From positions 1-64,000 of the forward strand of contig CBEUVQ010000003.1 in NCBI GenBank assembly GCA_965546615.1: DNA of 64,000 bases, in the 5' to 3' direction. The stretch's first letter is position 1, and every line of letters begins with the position of its first letter. The notes beneath the pieces are model-generated. The model worked only from the letters and a program-made list of their open reading frames with translations. It was not told where the DNA came from and did no database searches. The translations under genes were made by a program, and so were the position numbers. Source of the stretch: CBEUVQ01 sp965546615 (lineage in GTDB: Bacteria; Bacillota; Desulfotomaculia; Desulfotomaculales; Desulfohalotomaculaceae). Of this stretch, positions 16,711 to 25,543 are shown piece after piece.

Positions 16711-17553
16711 TTGAAAGATAAAAAAGGTTTTAGGGAAATAATAGAGCTTCTAATAATGCAAAAAAAGCTAATTATTAATATTACCCTATTTACAGTTTTA
16801 GCTGCCACTATAATAAGTTTTGTACTACCAGAGAAATATGAAGCACAATCGAAAATATTGTTTGATAGGGCGTTTATGGACCAGCAGGGATTATCAATAG
16901 ATAGTTATGAGCATCTGGTTACAACCCATGAGAGATTTGAACAGATATTTGAGCAAATGGCACTGGATCAACGGGGTTATACCTTGAATTCATTGAAAAA
17001 ATCAGTTAAAACTAAGCTGGATAAAGAGGCCGGTGAAATTATTATTACTGTTCGGGGTACTGAACCTGAGCTAGTTAAAACAATTGCTAATAAAATTGCT
17101 GTTAGCAGTGTTGCAAATTTTAAAGCTAGATTGCTTGATAATATAGAAAAAGAAATTGCCAAAGTCCAAAAATCAATGCATATGATTGAATCACAGTTAA
17201 AAAATACTCCTGAACTGCTGACTGTTACGGAGACAAACCGATATAATCAAATAATTGTTGTTCCACAAGTAAATCCGCTTTACGAGCAGCTGTCGGCGCG
17301 CTGGGATGAAAACAATTATAGAATTGTAGAATTAGAGTCCGAAAAGGAATATTTGCAAGATAGTATTGAAACAGGAGGCAAGGGTTTGTATATGATTGTT
17401 GAAAATGCATATACACCTGAAATCCCTGTTAGTCCCCTTAAGATACTTAATATCGCTGTAGCCTTTGTGTTTGGGGTAATGGTGGGTATTTTTGTAGTAT
17501 TTTTTATTGAATATTGGCGGAGTACGGCGAGTAAAGATAATCTGGCTAGATAA
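16711..17553 (+). CDS. Wzz/chain-length-determinant family protein
   Basis: 280 residues; TTG start with AAGGGAGGC ten bases upstream. Two membrane segments, at about residues 20-37 and 243-265, enclose a helical extracellular part. The proline-rich motif before the second segment (PEIPVSPLKILNI) is typical of Wzz/PCP co-polymerases. Such proteins set polymer length or help export; there is no kinase domain on the C-terminus and no separate BY-kinase gene nearby. It follows the initiating transferase by 78 bases in the same AT-rich operon. Confidence 0.87.
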   Translation: MKDKKGFREIIELLIMQKKLIINITLFTVLAATIISFVLPEKYEAQSKILFDRAFMDQQGLSIDSYEHLVTTHERFEQIFEQMALDQRGYTLNSLKKSVKTKLDKEAGEIIITVRGTEPELVKTIANKIAVSSVANFKARLLDNIEKEIAKVQKSMHMIESQLKNTPELLTVTETNRYNQIIVVPQVNPLYEQLSARWDENNYRIVELESEKEYLQDSIETGGKGLYMIVENAYTPEIPVSPLKILNIAVAFVFGVMVGIFVVFFIEYWRSTASKDNLAR

Positions 17554-17585
17554 GAATCTTAATAAGTTTGGAGGATGGGAAGAAA

Positions 17586-18518
17586 ATGCGGGTGTTAGTT
17601 ACTGGAGGGGCAGGTTTTATTGGATCTCACATAGTAGACTTATTGATAGATAAAAAGTATGAAGTAATTGTACTTGATAATCTAACTACAGGCAGTAAAA
17701 AAAACTTAAATTCAAAAGCAGTTTTTTACTTTGGTGATATTCGTGATGACAATCTAATTAACTATTTAACAGAATGGCATCCTGAGGTTGTAATTCACCA
17801 TGCGGCCCAAGTATCTGTGCCTAAATCAGTTCAAGATCCGGTTGAGGATGCCGATATTAATATTTTAGGCTCAATTAATTTGTTGGAAGCATGCCGAATT
17901 GCAAAAGTACGCAAAATTATATATGCCTCATCAGCTGCTGTTTATGGAGAACCTTTGTATTTGCCCATAGATGAAAAACATCCGCTTAAACCACAGTCTG
18001 GTTATGGTTTGTCAAAGCTTACTGTAGAGAATTATTTAAAAATTTATAAGGCGTTGTACAATCTTGAATATACAATACTTAGGTATGCAAACATTTTTGG
18101 ACCTAGGCAGGATGCTTTAGGGGAGGGTGGAGTCGTATCTAAGTTTATAGATTGTTTAATAAATAATCAAAAGCCGACCATTTTTGGTGATGGGGAACAA
18201 ACAAGGGACTTTGTTTATGTAAAAGATGTAGCTAGAGCTAACCTATATGCAATAAACGCTGCAGATGAAGAAATATTAAATGTTTGTACCAACAAACGAA
18301 CTTCTATAAATACACTTTACAGTATTCTTGCTAATATTTCTTGTAGTGCTGTATTACCAAAATATGAAGCACCAAGACAAGGAGATATTTTTCATAGCTG
18401 TCTATCAAATGCACTGATTACAGACAAATTAGATTGGAAAACTAAATGGACATTGAAGCAGGGTTTAATTGAAACCTGGTCTTATTTTTGCGAATTAAAA
18501 AAAACAGAAGCAAATTAA
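17586..18518 (+). CDS. NAD-dependent sugar epimerase (UDP-glucose 4-epimerase type)
   Basis: 310 residues from ATG 17586, with TTGGAGGA nine bases upstream (a TTG at 17568 lies at the ribosome binding site and is not the start). Extended SDR fold: TGGAGFIGSH NAD site at the N-terminus, ASSAAVYGEP with the catalytic Ser, and SGYGLSK holding the Tyr-x-x-x-Lys pair. Interconverts UDP-hexoses or UDP-HexNAc for the polymer; the exact sugar cannot be told. It differs clearly from the canonical galE at 21748. Confidence 0.9.
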   Translation: MRVLVTGGAGFIGSHIVDLLIDKKYEVIVLDNLTTGSKKNLNSKAVFYFGDIRDDNLINYLTEWHPEVVIHHAAQVSVPKSVQDPVEDADINILGSINLLEACRIAKVRKIIYASSAAVYGEPLYLPIDEKHPLKPQSGYGLSKLTVENYLKIYKALYNLEYTILRYANIFGPRQDALGEGGVVSKFIDCLINNQKPTIFGDGEQTRDFVYVKDVARANLYAINAADEEILNVCTNKRTSINTLYSILANISCSAVLPKYEAPRQGDIFHSCLSNALITDKLDWKTKWTLKQGLIETWSYFCELKKTEAN

Positions 18519-18595
18519 GCAGATGATCTTATATAAAACTTATTTGAATTACATGTTTATTTTTCTGTCTGAAAGAGGCGATAATTATTAAGAAA

Positions 18596-19750
18596 GTGTT
18601 ATTTGTTGCTACAGTTGTAAAAACACATATAATGGTATTTCATCTACCGTATTTAAAATGGTTTAAGGATAATGGTTATGAAGTCCATGTTTGCGCAAGA
18701 AACGATTATGAAAACAAAAAAAATTGTAACATTCCATATTGCGACAAGTATTTTGACCTTTCATTTGAACGCAGCCCGTTCAAGATAAGGAATTTTTATG
18801 TATACATGCAACTAAAGAAAATAATTGAGACCAATAATTATGATATTATTCACTGTCATACCCCTATGGGAGGGGTTTTAGCAAGATTGGCAGCCCGTAA
18901 ATCACGCAAAATAAAAACAAAGGTTATTTATACTGCACATGGTTTTCATTTTTTTAAGGGAGCACCGTTGATAAATTGGTTGCTTTATTATCCTGTTGAG
19001 AGATATTTAGCACGGTATACAGATGTGCTTATTACTATAAATAAAGAGGACTTTAACCGGGCAAAAAAATTCAAAGCAAAAACAGTTGAATATGTTCCAG
19101 GCGTGGGCATTAACATTGATAAATTTACAAATGTAATAATTGATAAAGACAGAAAACGTGAAGAACTTGGTATATCAAAAAATTCTATTGTATTACTATC
19201 AGTAGGGGAAATAATCAAGAGGAAAAATCATCAAACTGTAATTAAAGCATTATCGAAGGTAAATGACTCTAATGTTATATACTTAATATGTGGTAGTGGG
19301 GAATTAGATGAATATTTGAAAAATCTCGCCAATAAATTGCATTTAGAAGATAGAGTGAAATTTTTGGGTTTTAGAGAAGATATACACGAAATATGTTCAA
19401 TATCAGATGTGTTTGTTTTTCCATCATATCAAGAAGGTTTACCGGTAGCCCTTATGGAAGCAATGGCAGCAGGATTGCCGGTTGTTTGTTCAAATATAAG
19501 AGGAAATACAGATCTTGTTGAAAGCGAGAAAAGTGGATATTTAGTAAATCCTAAAAACATTGATGGGTTTGCCGCAGCAATAGAAAAATTATTAAATAAT
19601 GAAGAATTAAGAATTGAATTGGGGCAATATAACAAAGAGATTATTGAAAAATTTAGGATAGAATCTGTATTAGAAAAAGTGATAAAAATTTATGAAAAAT
19701 GTTTTTTCAGCAAACCTCAGAGCCTGCAAGACAATTCAAGAGGCAGCTGA
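18596..19750 (+). CDS. Glycosyltransferase family 4 (EpsD/CapM-like)
   Basis: 384 residues as given from GTG. GT-B fold: N-terminal HCHTPMGGVLARLAAR and YTAHGFHFFKGAP, then the C-terminal donor site SVGEIIKRKNHQTVIKAL, FLGFREDIHEI and the E-x7-E motif in PSYQEGLPVALMEAMAAGLP. Adds a sugar to the lipid-linked repeat unit. Family members usually begin K-K-V-L-F-V; here ATT AAG AAA stands immediately before the GTG, and the ribosome binding site AAAGAGG (18572-18578) is 8 bases before that ATT but 17 before the GTG. The true start may therefore be the ATT at 18587. The C-terminus runs directly into an IS3 remnant and may be altered. Confidence 0.88.
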   Translation: MLFVATVVKTHIMVFHLPYLKWFKDNGYEVHVCARNDYENKKNCNIPYCDKYFDLSFERSPFKIRNFYVYMQLKKIIETNNYDIIHCHTPMGGVLARLAARKSRKIKTKVIYTAHGFHFFKGAPLINWLLYYPVERYLARYTDVLITINKEDFNRAKKFKAKTVEYVPGVGINIDKFTNVIIDKDRKREELGISKNSIVLLSVGEIIKRKNHQTVIKALSKVNDSNVIYLICGSGELDEYLKNLANKLHLEDRVKFLGFREDIHEICSISDVFVFPSYQEGLPVALMEAMAAGLPVVCSNIRGNTDLVESEKSGYLVNPKNIDGFAAAIEKLLNNEELRIELGQYNKEIIEKFRIESVLEKVIKIYEKCFFSKPQSLQDNSRGS

Positions 19751-19754
19751 TGTA

Positions 19755-19900
19755 ACAAGATTAAGACGCTGGCGGCAGCAGTTTCAGGAACTTGGTGATG
19801 CCGGCTTTCCCGGGCAAGGTAATTGTAGGCCGGGAACACCGAACACATGGACGAATTCCATGTCGTGAGAATGTGCCAAGTTCTCAATACTTTAAAAACT
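19755..19900 (+). pseudogene. IS3-family transposase remnant (orfA and orfB scraps)
   Basis: Two short matches to IS3/IS150-type transposases in different frames. RLRRWRQQFQELGDAGFPGQ (frame of base 19755) is the end of a typical OrfA. MDEFHVVRMCQVLN (from 19847) is the start of a typical OrfB. The rest of both genes is missing and the fragments are adjacent, so a deletion has removed most of the element. No inverted repeats are visible. It marks a past insertion inside the polysaccharide operon. Confidence 0.7.
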
Positions 19901-19961
19901 GAACTGGTTAACCAGCGGCAATATAAAACATGTGCTCGGGCACGTCGGATGAGGTTGATGA

Positions 19962-21485
19962 ATGAAAAAAACGGCTATACTGCTTATGTTAATAACTATA
20001 CTATCTAAAATATTTGGTTTTCTTAGAGATATAACACTGTCATATTTTTATGGTGCTTCCGGTATTAGTGATGCATATTTAATAGCCATAACTATTCCAA
20101 CAGTAATTTTTACATTTATAGGTATAGGTATATCAACTGGGTACATACCTATGTATAGTAAAATAGAGAAAAGAGATGGAACAAAAACCGCAAATATTTA
20201 TACAAATAACCTCATTAATATTTTAATAGTATTATCTGCAATTATTACCTTGTTTGGCTTGTTGTTTACTGAACAAACAGTTAAATTATTTGCGCCGGGT
20301 TTTGAGGAAGAAATTTTTAAACTAGCAGTTCAATTCACAAGGATAAGTTTGTTTGGGATATTCTTTACAGCTCTGGTATATGTTTTTAGTGGATTTCTTC
20401 AACTTAAAGGAAATTATGTTATTCCTGCGTTTATAGGTTTCCCTTTGAACATTTTTACAATATTGTTTACAGTTTTAAGTGCAAAGGGTAATGTGTTATT
20501 GTTGGCTGTCGGAAGTCTTATAGCTGCTGCTTCTCAGCTGCTGCTTTTAATACCTTTTGCATATAAAAAGGGATATATATATAAGCCTGTTTTAAATTTA
20601 AAAGATGAGAATATAAAAAAAATGGCATATATTGCATTGCCGGTTATAATTGGTGTGTCAGTAAACCAAATAAACATCTTGGTTGATAGAACGTTCGCTT
20701 CGCAGATAACTGTAGGAGGCATATCAGCATTAAATTATGCCGAAAGGCTTAATGATTTTGTACAGGGAATTTTTGTATTGCCTATTGTTACTGTAATGTA
20801 TCCAATGATATCTAAGATGGCGGCGGAAAATAATATAGCGGGACTAAAAAAATCTGTATCTGAAGCTATTAGCGGTATTAACTTACTGGTAATTCCTGCT
20901 GCATTTGGTGCTATGCTTTTTGCAGAACCTGTAGTTGAGTTGTTATTTGGCAGAGGTGCATTTGACGCTCAAGCAGTAACTGTGACATCCTGTGCACTGT
21001 TTTTTTATTCTATAGGTATGATTGGTTATGGACTTAGAGAGGTGCTGTCTAGAGCTTTTTATTCTTTACATGATACTAAAACGCCGATGATTAATGCTGC
21101 AGTTGCAATGGGGATGAATATAATTCTTAATATTATTTTATCCAAATTTTTGGGCGTAGGTGGGCTTGCCTTAGCAACCAGTATATCGGCCATTTTCTGC
21201 ACAATACTGTTGTTTATTAGTTTGAGAAAGAAAATTGGTCCGTTCGGTATGAGAAGTATTATGATTTCTTTTTTTAAAATAATAAGTGCTTCCGTAGTAA
21301 CGGGTTTAATAGCGAAATGGTCTTTTGACGCTGTAACTATTACATTCGGCCAAAACCTATCTTTGCTTATTTCTATCGGTATTGGGGCACTAACCTATCT
21401 TGCCATTATTTACTTTATGAAAATAGATGATGTGGACTCTATGGTAAATGCTATAAAAGGAAAATTCCAGAAAATATTCCTCTAA
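19962..21485 (+). CDS. MurJ/MviN-family lipid flippase (polysaccharide locus copy)
   Basis: 507 residues with about 14 transmembrane segments. MVIN-family features: an N-terminal ILSKIFGFLRDITLSYFYGAS, VLFGRGAFDA-like VELLFGRGAFDA, and LSRAFYSLHDTKTP. MurJ flips lipid II; copies inside polysaccharide loci usually flip the lipid-linked repeat unit (Wzx role). Given the second, GC-richer murJ at 47855, this AT-rich copy is likely the polymer-specific one. GAGGTTGATG ribosome binding site before ATG. It is separated from the upstream glycosyltransferase by the IS3 remnant, so promoter and operon continuity here are uncertain. Confidence 0.9.
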   Translation: MKKTAILLMLITILSKIFGFLRDITLSYFYGASGISDAYLIAITIPTVIFTFIGIGISTGYIPMYSKIEKRDGTKTANIYTNNLINILIVLSAIITLFGLLFTEQTVKLFAPGFEEEIFKLAVQFTRISLFGIFFTALVYVFSGFLQLKGNYVIPAFIGFPLNIFTILFTVLSAKGNVLLLAVGSLIAAASQLLLLIPFAYKKGYIYKPVLNLKDENIKKMAYIALPVIIGVSVNQINILVDRTFASQITVGGISALNYAERLNDFVQGIFVLPIVTVMYPMISKMAAENNIAGLKKSVSEAISGINLLVIPAAFGAMLFAEPVVELLFGRGAFDAQAVTVTSCALFFYSIGMIGYGLREVLSRAFYSLHDTKTPMINAAVAMGMNIILNIILSKFLGVGGLALATSISAIFCTILLFISLRKKIGPFGMRSIMISFFKIISASVVTGLIAKWSFDAVTITFGQNLSLLISIGIGALTYLAIIYFMKIDDVDSMVNAIKGKFQKIFL

Positions 21486-21491
21486 AACGTT

Positions 21492-21686
21492 ATGATAAAC
21501 AATAGTCGGTATGTGCTCTTCCCTCGGAAAAAGATATTTGAGCCGATTAAACCGGGCGATGTACCGGCAACATATGCATCTACCGATTTATTACAGCAGG
21601 CAGTAGGTTTTAAGCCAAAAACATCTATCGAAGAAGGACTGCAGAAGTTTGCTGATTGGTATGTGGATTATTATAAGGTGAGGTAG
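21492..21686 (+). pseudogene. C-terminal fragment of a UDP-glucuronate 4-epimerase-like gene
   Basis: An open frame of 64 codons whose last about 50 residues (FEPIKPGDVPATYASTD, VGFKPKTSIEEGLQKFADWY) match the C-terminal end of CapI-type UDP-glucuronate epimerases, normally about 330-350 residues. The NAD-binding and catalytic parts are absent and no ribosome binding site precedes the first ATG, which lies six bases after the flippase stop. Read as a truncated leftover of a former locus gene. Confidence 0.75.
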
Positions 21687-21747
21687 ATTATTTTGGAAGC
21701 CGAAATTGTAAGAAAGAGTAAATAAATATTAAGAGGAGACAAACCTA

Positions 21748-22734
21748 ATGCCAATATTAATAACCGGCGGAGCAGGTTACATTGGTTCCCATACAGTAAA
21801 GTACTTTGCTGAACAAAATGAAGAGGTTATAGTGGTAGATAACCTGCAGAGCGGGCATAAAAAATCTATAACTGTTGATAACTTTTACCATATTGATGTT
21901 AGAGATAAGAAATCTTTAGATAAAGTATTTAAAAGGCATCAAATAGATGCGGTAATTCACTTTGCCGCTAATTCGCTGGTAGGCGAAAGCATGGAAAAGC
22001 CGTATGAATATTACCACAACAATGTTTATGGCATGATGTGCCTGCTGGATGTAATGAGAGAAAACGGTGTAAATAAAATAGTATTTTCTTCTACAGCAGC
22101 TGTTTACGGAGAACCAAGAAATATTCCCATGCTGGAAGAAGACGATACTAATCCTACCAACACGTACGGTGAAACCAAGCTGGCAATGGAAAAAATGATG
22201 AAGTGGTTTGATCAGGCCTATGGAGTTAAATATGTTTCTTTAAGGTATTTTAATGCAGCCGGCGCTCATGAAAGCGGAACGATAGGAGAGGCGCATAACC
22301 CGGAAACCCATTTAATACCGCTTATTCTGCAGGTGCCGCTGGGTAAAAGGGAGAAAATATTTATATTCGGTGATGATTACCCTACTAAAGATGGCACCTG
22401 CATAAGAGACTATATTCATGTAATGGATTTGGCTTCAGCCCATTACTTGGCACTGCAGTATTTAAAAGAAGATAACAGCAGTGACATTTTTAATCTCGGC
22501 AGCGGCAGCGGATATTCGGTAAAGGAAGTTATTGAAACAGCAAGAAAGGTTACCGGCCATGCTGTTCCCGCTGAAGTAAAAGAAAAAAGAGCGGGCGATC
22601 CGGCTGTGCTGATAGCATCTTCTGACAAAGCCAAATCTGTTTTAGGCTGGAAGCCGCAGTTTTATTCATTAGAAAAAATTATTACTGACGCCTGGAATTG
22701 GCATAAGAACAATCCCAATGGGTATTTAAAATAA
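21748..22734 (+). CDS. galE: UDP-glucose 4-epimerase
   Basis: 328 residues, family length. Interconverts UDP-glucose and UDP-galactose with bound NAD. ITGGAGYIGSH is the NAD site, FSSTAAVYGEP has the catalytic Ser, and NTYGETK holds the Tyr and Lys; GDDYPTKDGTCIRDYIHV is the GalE-specific segment. Ribosome binding site GAGGAG nine to ten bases before ATG. Followed after 29 bases by galU, so the two likely form an operon supplying UDP-Glc/UDP-Gal to the envelope glycans. Confidence 0.96.
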   Translation: MPILITGGAGYIGSHTVKYFAEQNEEVIVVDNLQSGHKKSITVDNFYHIDVRDKKSLDKVFKRHQIDAVIHFAANSLVGESMEKPYEYYHNNVYGMMCLLDVMRENGVNKIVFSSTAAVYGEPRNIPMLEEDDTNPTNTYGETKLAMEKMMKWFDQAYGVKYVSLRYFNAAGAHESGTIGEAHNPETHLIPLILQVPLGKREKIFIFGDDYPTKDGTCIRDYIHVMDLASAHYLALQYLKEDNSSDIFNLGSGSGYSVKEVIETARKVTGHAVPAEVKEKRAGDPAVLIASSDKAKSVLGWKPQFYSLEKIITDAWNWHKNNPNGYLK

Positions 22735-22763
22735 CTACCTCACCAGGGAAGGAGGCTGTAAAC

Positions 22764-23684
22764 ATGAAAGTACGCAAAGCAGTTATACCGGCAGCGGGTT
22801 TGGGTACGCGGTTTTTACCTGCTACTAAGGCAATGCCGAAAGAGATGCTGCCGATAGTGGACAAGCCGACAATTCAATATATTGTAGAAGAAGCAATAGC
22901 TTCCGGAATTGAAGAGATTTTAGTTATAACCGGTAAAAGCAAAAGAGCTATTGAGGATCATTTTGATCGTTCTTTTGAGCTGGAGAATGAGCTGGAAAAG
23001 AAAAATAAAAAAGAACTGTTAGAAATAGTGCAGAATATCTCCGGGATGGTGGATATTCATTATATAAGGCAAAAGGAAGCTAAAGGACTTGGCCATGCCA
23101 TTTATTGTGCCCGCACTTTTGTCGGTAATGAGCCTTTTGCGGTGCTGCTTGGTGATGACGTTGTATACAATGCCGAAAAGCCGTGCTTAAAGCAGATGAT
23201 TGAAGCCTATGAAAAGTACAATACATCAATTTTAGGTGTGCAGCAGGTGGCCCTTAAAGACGTCAGCAAATACGGCATTGTTAAAGGTGATAAAGCTGCA
23301 GAGCGGGTTTATAAAGTTAACGGATTAGTTGAAAAACCGGCTGTTGAAGATGCTCCTTCCAATGTGGCGATATTGGGCAGATACATCATCAACCCGGGTA
23401 TTTTTGAAATATTAAAGAACACAAAGCCGGGTAAAGGCGGCGAAATTCAGCTTACCGATGCATTAAAAGAGCTGGCTCAAAAAGAAGCTATGTATGCATA
23501 TGTTTTTGAAGGAAAAAGATATGATGTAGGAAACAAGCAGGGCTTTTTAGAGGCAACGGTGGAAGCAGCTTTAAGAAGAGAAGATTTAAGAAATGAGTTT
23601 TTAGAGTATCTTGTAAAAGTTGTGTCCCAAGAAACGGGGTTGATGCAGGAAGCAGCCGCTGCAAAACAGGAAATTGCTGAATAA
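22764..23684 (+). CDS. galU: UTP-glucose-1-phosphate uridylyltransferase (copy 1)
   Basis: 306 residues. Makes UDP-glucose from UTP and glucose-1-phosphate in the cytoplasm. Signature PAAGLGTRFLPATKAMPKEM with the nucleotide-binding Gly-rich loop and Lys, VDKPTIQYIVEEA, GLGHAIYCAR, VLLGDDV, and the end motif FEGKRYDVGNKQGFL. AAGGAGG lies eight bases before ATG. A close paralog is at 42402; this copy pairs with galE. Confidence 0.95.
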   Translation: MKVRKAVIPAAGLGTRFLPATKAMPKEMLPIVDKPTIQYIVEEAIASGIEEILVITGKSKRAIEDHFDRSFELENELEKKNKKELLEIVQNISGMVDIHYIRQKEAKGLGHAIYCARTFVGNEPFAVLLGDDVVYNAEKPCLKQMIEAYEKYNTSILGVQQVALKDVSKYGIVKGDKAAERVYKVNGLVEKPAVEDAPSNVAILGRYIINPGIFEILKNTKPGKGGEIQLTDALKELAQKEAMYAYVFEGKRYDVGNKQGFLEATVEAALRREDLRNEFLEYLVKVVSQETGLMQEAAAAKQEIAE

Positions 23685-23703
23685 AACAAAAGGAACTATA
23701 AGA

Positions 23704-24159
23704 ATGCAGAAAACTTTTCTTCGATATACTGCAGTTGTTCTGTGGATGGCAGTTATTTTTGCGCTATCTTCCCAAGCGGCTGAGCAGTCCAACCGGTTGA
23801 GCACCGGGGTTACAGAAATGATAATAGAAGTGGTGGAGCGGGCAGTGCCGGCGGCAGAGTTTGATCTGCAAACGGTTAATCACTTTATAAGAAAAAATGC
23901 TCACTTTTTTGCCTATTTAATCCTTGGTGTGCTGGTGATGAATGCGTTAAAAGGCAGCCGCTGCGGTGGATATAAATCTTTTATGATGGCGCTGGGCATA
24001 TGTGTGCTTTATGCAGTATCTGATGAAGTGCACCAGCTGTTTGTTCCCGGCAGAGGTGCGCAGGTTAAGGATGTGCTGCTGGACAGTACCGGGGCGGCTG
24101 TTGGCATTGTGCTGTATAAATATTACATATATAAAAGCGGAAAATGCCCGTTAAGCTGA
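23704..24159 (+). CDS. VanZ-like membrane protein
   Basis: 151 residues from ATG 23704 (AAAAGGAAC upstream); the ATG at 23674 lies inside galU. Four hydrophobic segments and the VanZ pattern: FALSSQ near the first segment, RKNAHFFAYLILGV, VSDEVHQLFVPGRGAQVKDVLLDSTGA. VanZ proteins give low-level teicoplanin resistance in enterococci, but most members have no defined role in the envelope. Co-transcribed with galU and ended by a terminator. Confidence 0.88.
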   Translation: MQKTFLRYTAVVLWMAVIFALSSQAAEQSNRLSTGVTEMIIEVVERAVPAAEFDLQTVNHFIRKNAHFFAYLILGVLVMNALKGSRCGGYKSFMMALGICVLYAVSDEVHQLFVPGRGAQVKDVLLDSTGAAVGIVLYKYYIYKSGKCPLS

Positions 24160-24180
24160 AATGTGCTGACGGGCATTTTG
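24141..24180 (+). terminator. Rho-independent terminator after the VanZ-like gene
   Basis: AAAATGCCCGT (24141-24151)/ACGGGCATTTT (24169-24179). The hairpin starts within the last codons of the gene. Confidence 0.85.
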
Positions 24181-24280
24181 ATTTATTTGTCAGATTTCTG
24201 CAGTTGAATTGTAAAAATATGATAACATTTGTGGTATTATATATCATAATGTTGTTTTAGGAAAAGAGGTAATGGTAGGC

Positions 24281-24631
24281 ATGGATATGCATTCAGAAAA
24301 TTCCAAACGCGCAGAAATAAATTTGCGCTTTGCGGAATTTGAGATGCCGCCGATGCAGGATGCCTTGATTGTGGGCAGAAAGGCTCCAATTGGGCCGGAA
24401 GCCGTTCGCAGGATGGTAGATATTCTGTCGCCGGAGCAGTATATTATTGAAAAGATTGATCATCCCGAGATTGAAGCACTGGTCATTAGATCCTCGCTTT
24501 TAAAAATGCTCAGTAAGGAAAAGTTAGTAGCTGTCATCTTAGAAGAAGGAGGAAAGCTTGCTGACGAGAAGGGTGTTATTAAGGCGCAGATCAATATAAT
24601 CCTTCAGGTCAGCAAATCGATTGAAGTATGA
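24281..24631 (+). CDS. Conserved-looking protein of unknown function, coupled to CBS-GGDEF gene
   Basis: 116 residues from ATG 24281 (AGAGGT ten bases upstream; ATG 24272 is too close to it). Soluble, mildly acidic, no signal or membrane segment. Segments such as INLRFAEFEMPPMQDALIVG and VRRMVDILSPEQYIIEKIDHP do not match any family I know. The stop overlaps the start of the next gene as ATGA, so the two proteins are made together, and a role as partner or input of the diguanylate cyclase is a reasonable guess from that coupling only. Confidence 0.7.
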   Translation: MDMHSENSKRAEINLRFAEFEMPPMQDALIVGRKAPIGPEAVRRMVDILSPEQYIIEKIDHPEIEALVIRSSLLKMLSKEKLVAVILEEGGKLADEKGVIKAQINIILQVSKSIEV

Positions 24632-25491
24632 TCAAACGTGTTGAAGATATTATGATCACTGACTTTGCAGTGGTCAGCGTGCTTGACGGTGTGGAGAAAG
24701 TGATCAATCTTTCTTTGGCTGCCAAGCAGGAGTACTTTCCGGTGCTGGATAACGGCGTTATTGCCGGGGTTATATCCTACAAAGAATTAATGGCTGCTCA
24801 TCCCAACCGGATTATTGCCGATATCGAGATTAAGCAGTACGCTGCCGTTTCACCGAAGGATTCTGTCTGGATGGCTCGGGAGGTCATATCAGAAAACAAT
24901 GTCGATATTTTGCTTGTTGTAGATCAATGCAGTGTTGTCGGCATGGTTAAAAAAGCGGATTTACTTATCGAGATAAGCAAATATTTTGATCCGCTTACCG
25001 GTTTGTACCGCAGCAGCTATTTGTACTTCTATGCAGAAAAACTGATTAAAAATGGACGAGAACTGTCTGTAATTTTTATTGATGTGAATAATTTTGGACA
25101 GATAAATAAGCTGTATGGGCATGTCAAAGGGAATGTTGTATTAACGGTTCTTGCTCAAATACTAAAAGAAAGTATACTGCCGAATATGTATTTATGCAGG
25201 TATGGCGGCGATGAGTTTGCGGTATTAACCGCCTGTGGCGCTGCTGAATGTGAAAGGTTTTCTACGCATCTGCAGTCTAAGATTTCTTCCAAAGCTTATC
25301 CCAGCGGCATAGATGTCAGTATAGCGGTTGGCATTGCCGGAGGCCGCCGCAGGAAGGCTCAATTAGAGGCAAATGCTGTTTCGATAATCAGTAATTTAGT
25401 AAACTTGGCCAGTTTGGCTTCGACGCAAGCAAAGAAAAAAGCAAGCAAGTTACATATTGAGCAGTATGTTGATATCGAAAGTATTGCTTAA
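24628..25491 (+). CDS. CBS-pair diguanylate cyclase (GGDEF)
   Basis: 287 residues, cytoplasmic. Two CBS motifs fill about residues 1-115 (EDIMITDFAVVSV..GVISYKELM and ADIEIKQYAAVSPKDS..VVGMVKKADLL), followed by a GGDEF domain from FDPLTGLYRSSYL. The active-site motif RYGGDEF (193-197) is intact, so it should make cyclic di-GMP. The RxxD inhibitory site is not at its usual place five residues before GGDEF. CBS pairs usually bind adenine nucleotides and could sense energy state. The C-terminal part after GGDEF is somewhat divergent. Likely outputs here are envelope polysaccharide genes, but no c-di-GMP riboswitch or PilZ domain is seen in the window. Confidence 0.9.
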   Translation: MIKRVEDIMITDFAVVSVLDGVEKVINLSLAAKQEYFPVLDNGVIAGVISYKELMAAHPNRIIADIEIKQYAAVSPKDSVWMAREVISENNVDILLVVDQCSVVGMVKKADLLIEISKYFDPLTGLYRSSYLYFYAEKLIKNGRELSVIFIDVNNFGQINKLYGHVKGNVVLTVLAQILKESILPNMYLCRYGGDEFAVLTACGAAECERFSTHLQSKISSKAYPSGIDVSIAVGIAGGRRRKAQLEANAVSIISNLVNLASLASTQAKKKASKLHIEQYVDIESIA

Positions 25492-25543
25492 CATAAAGAC
25501 TCACTTCAAAACATAATAAGAAATTACAGCGAGGTTTGCAACA

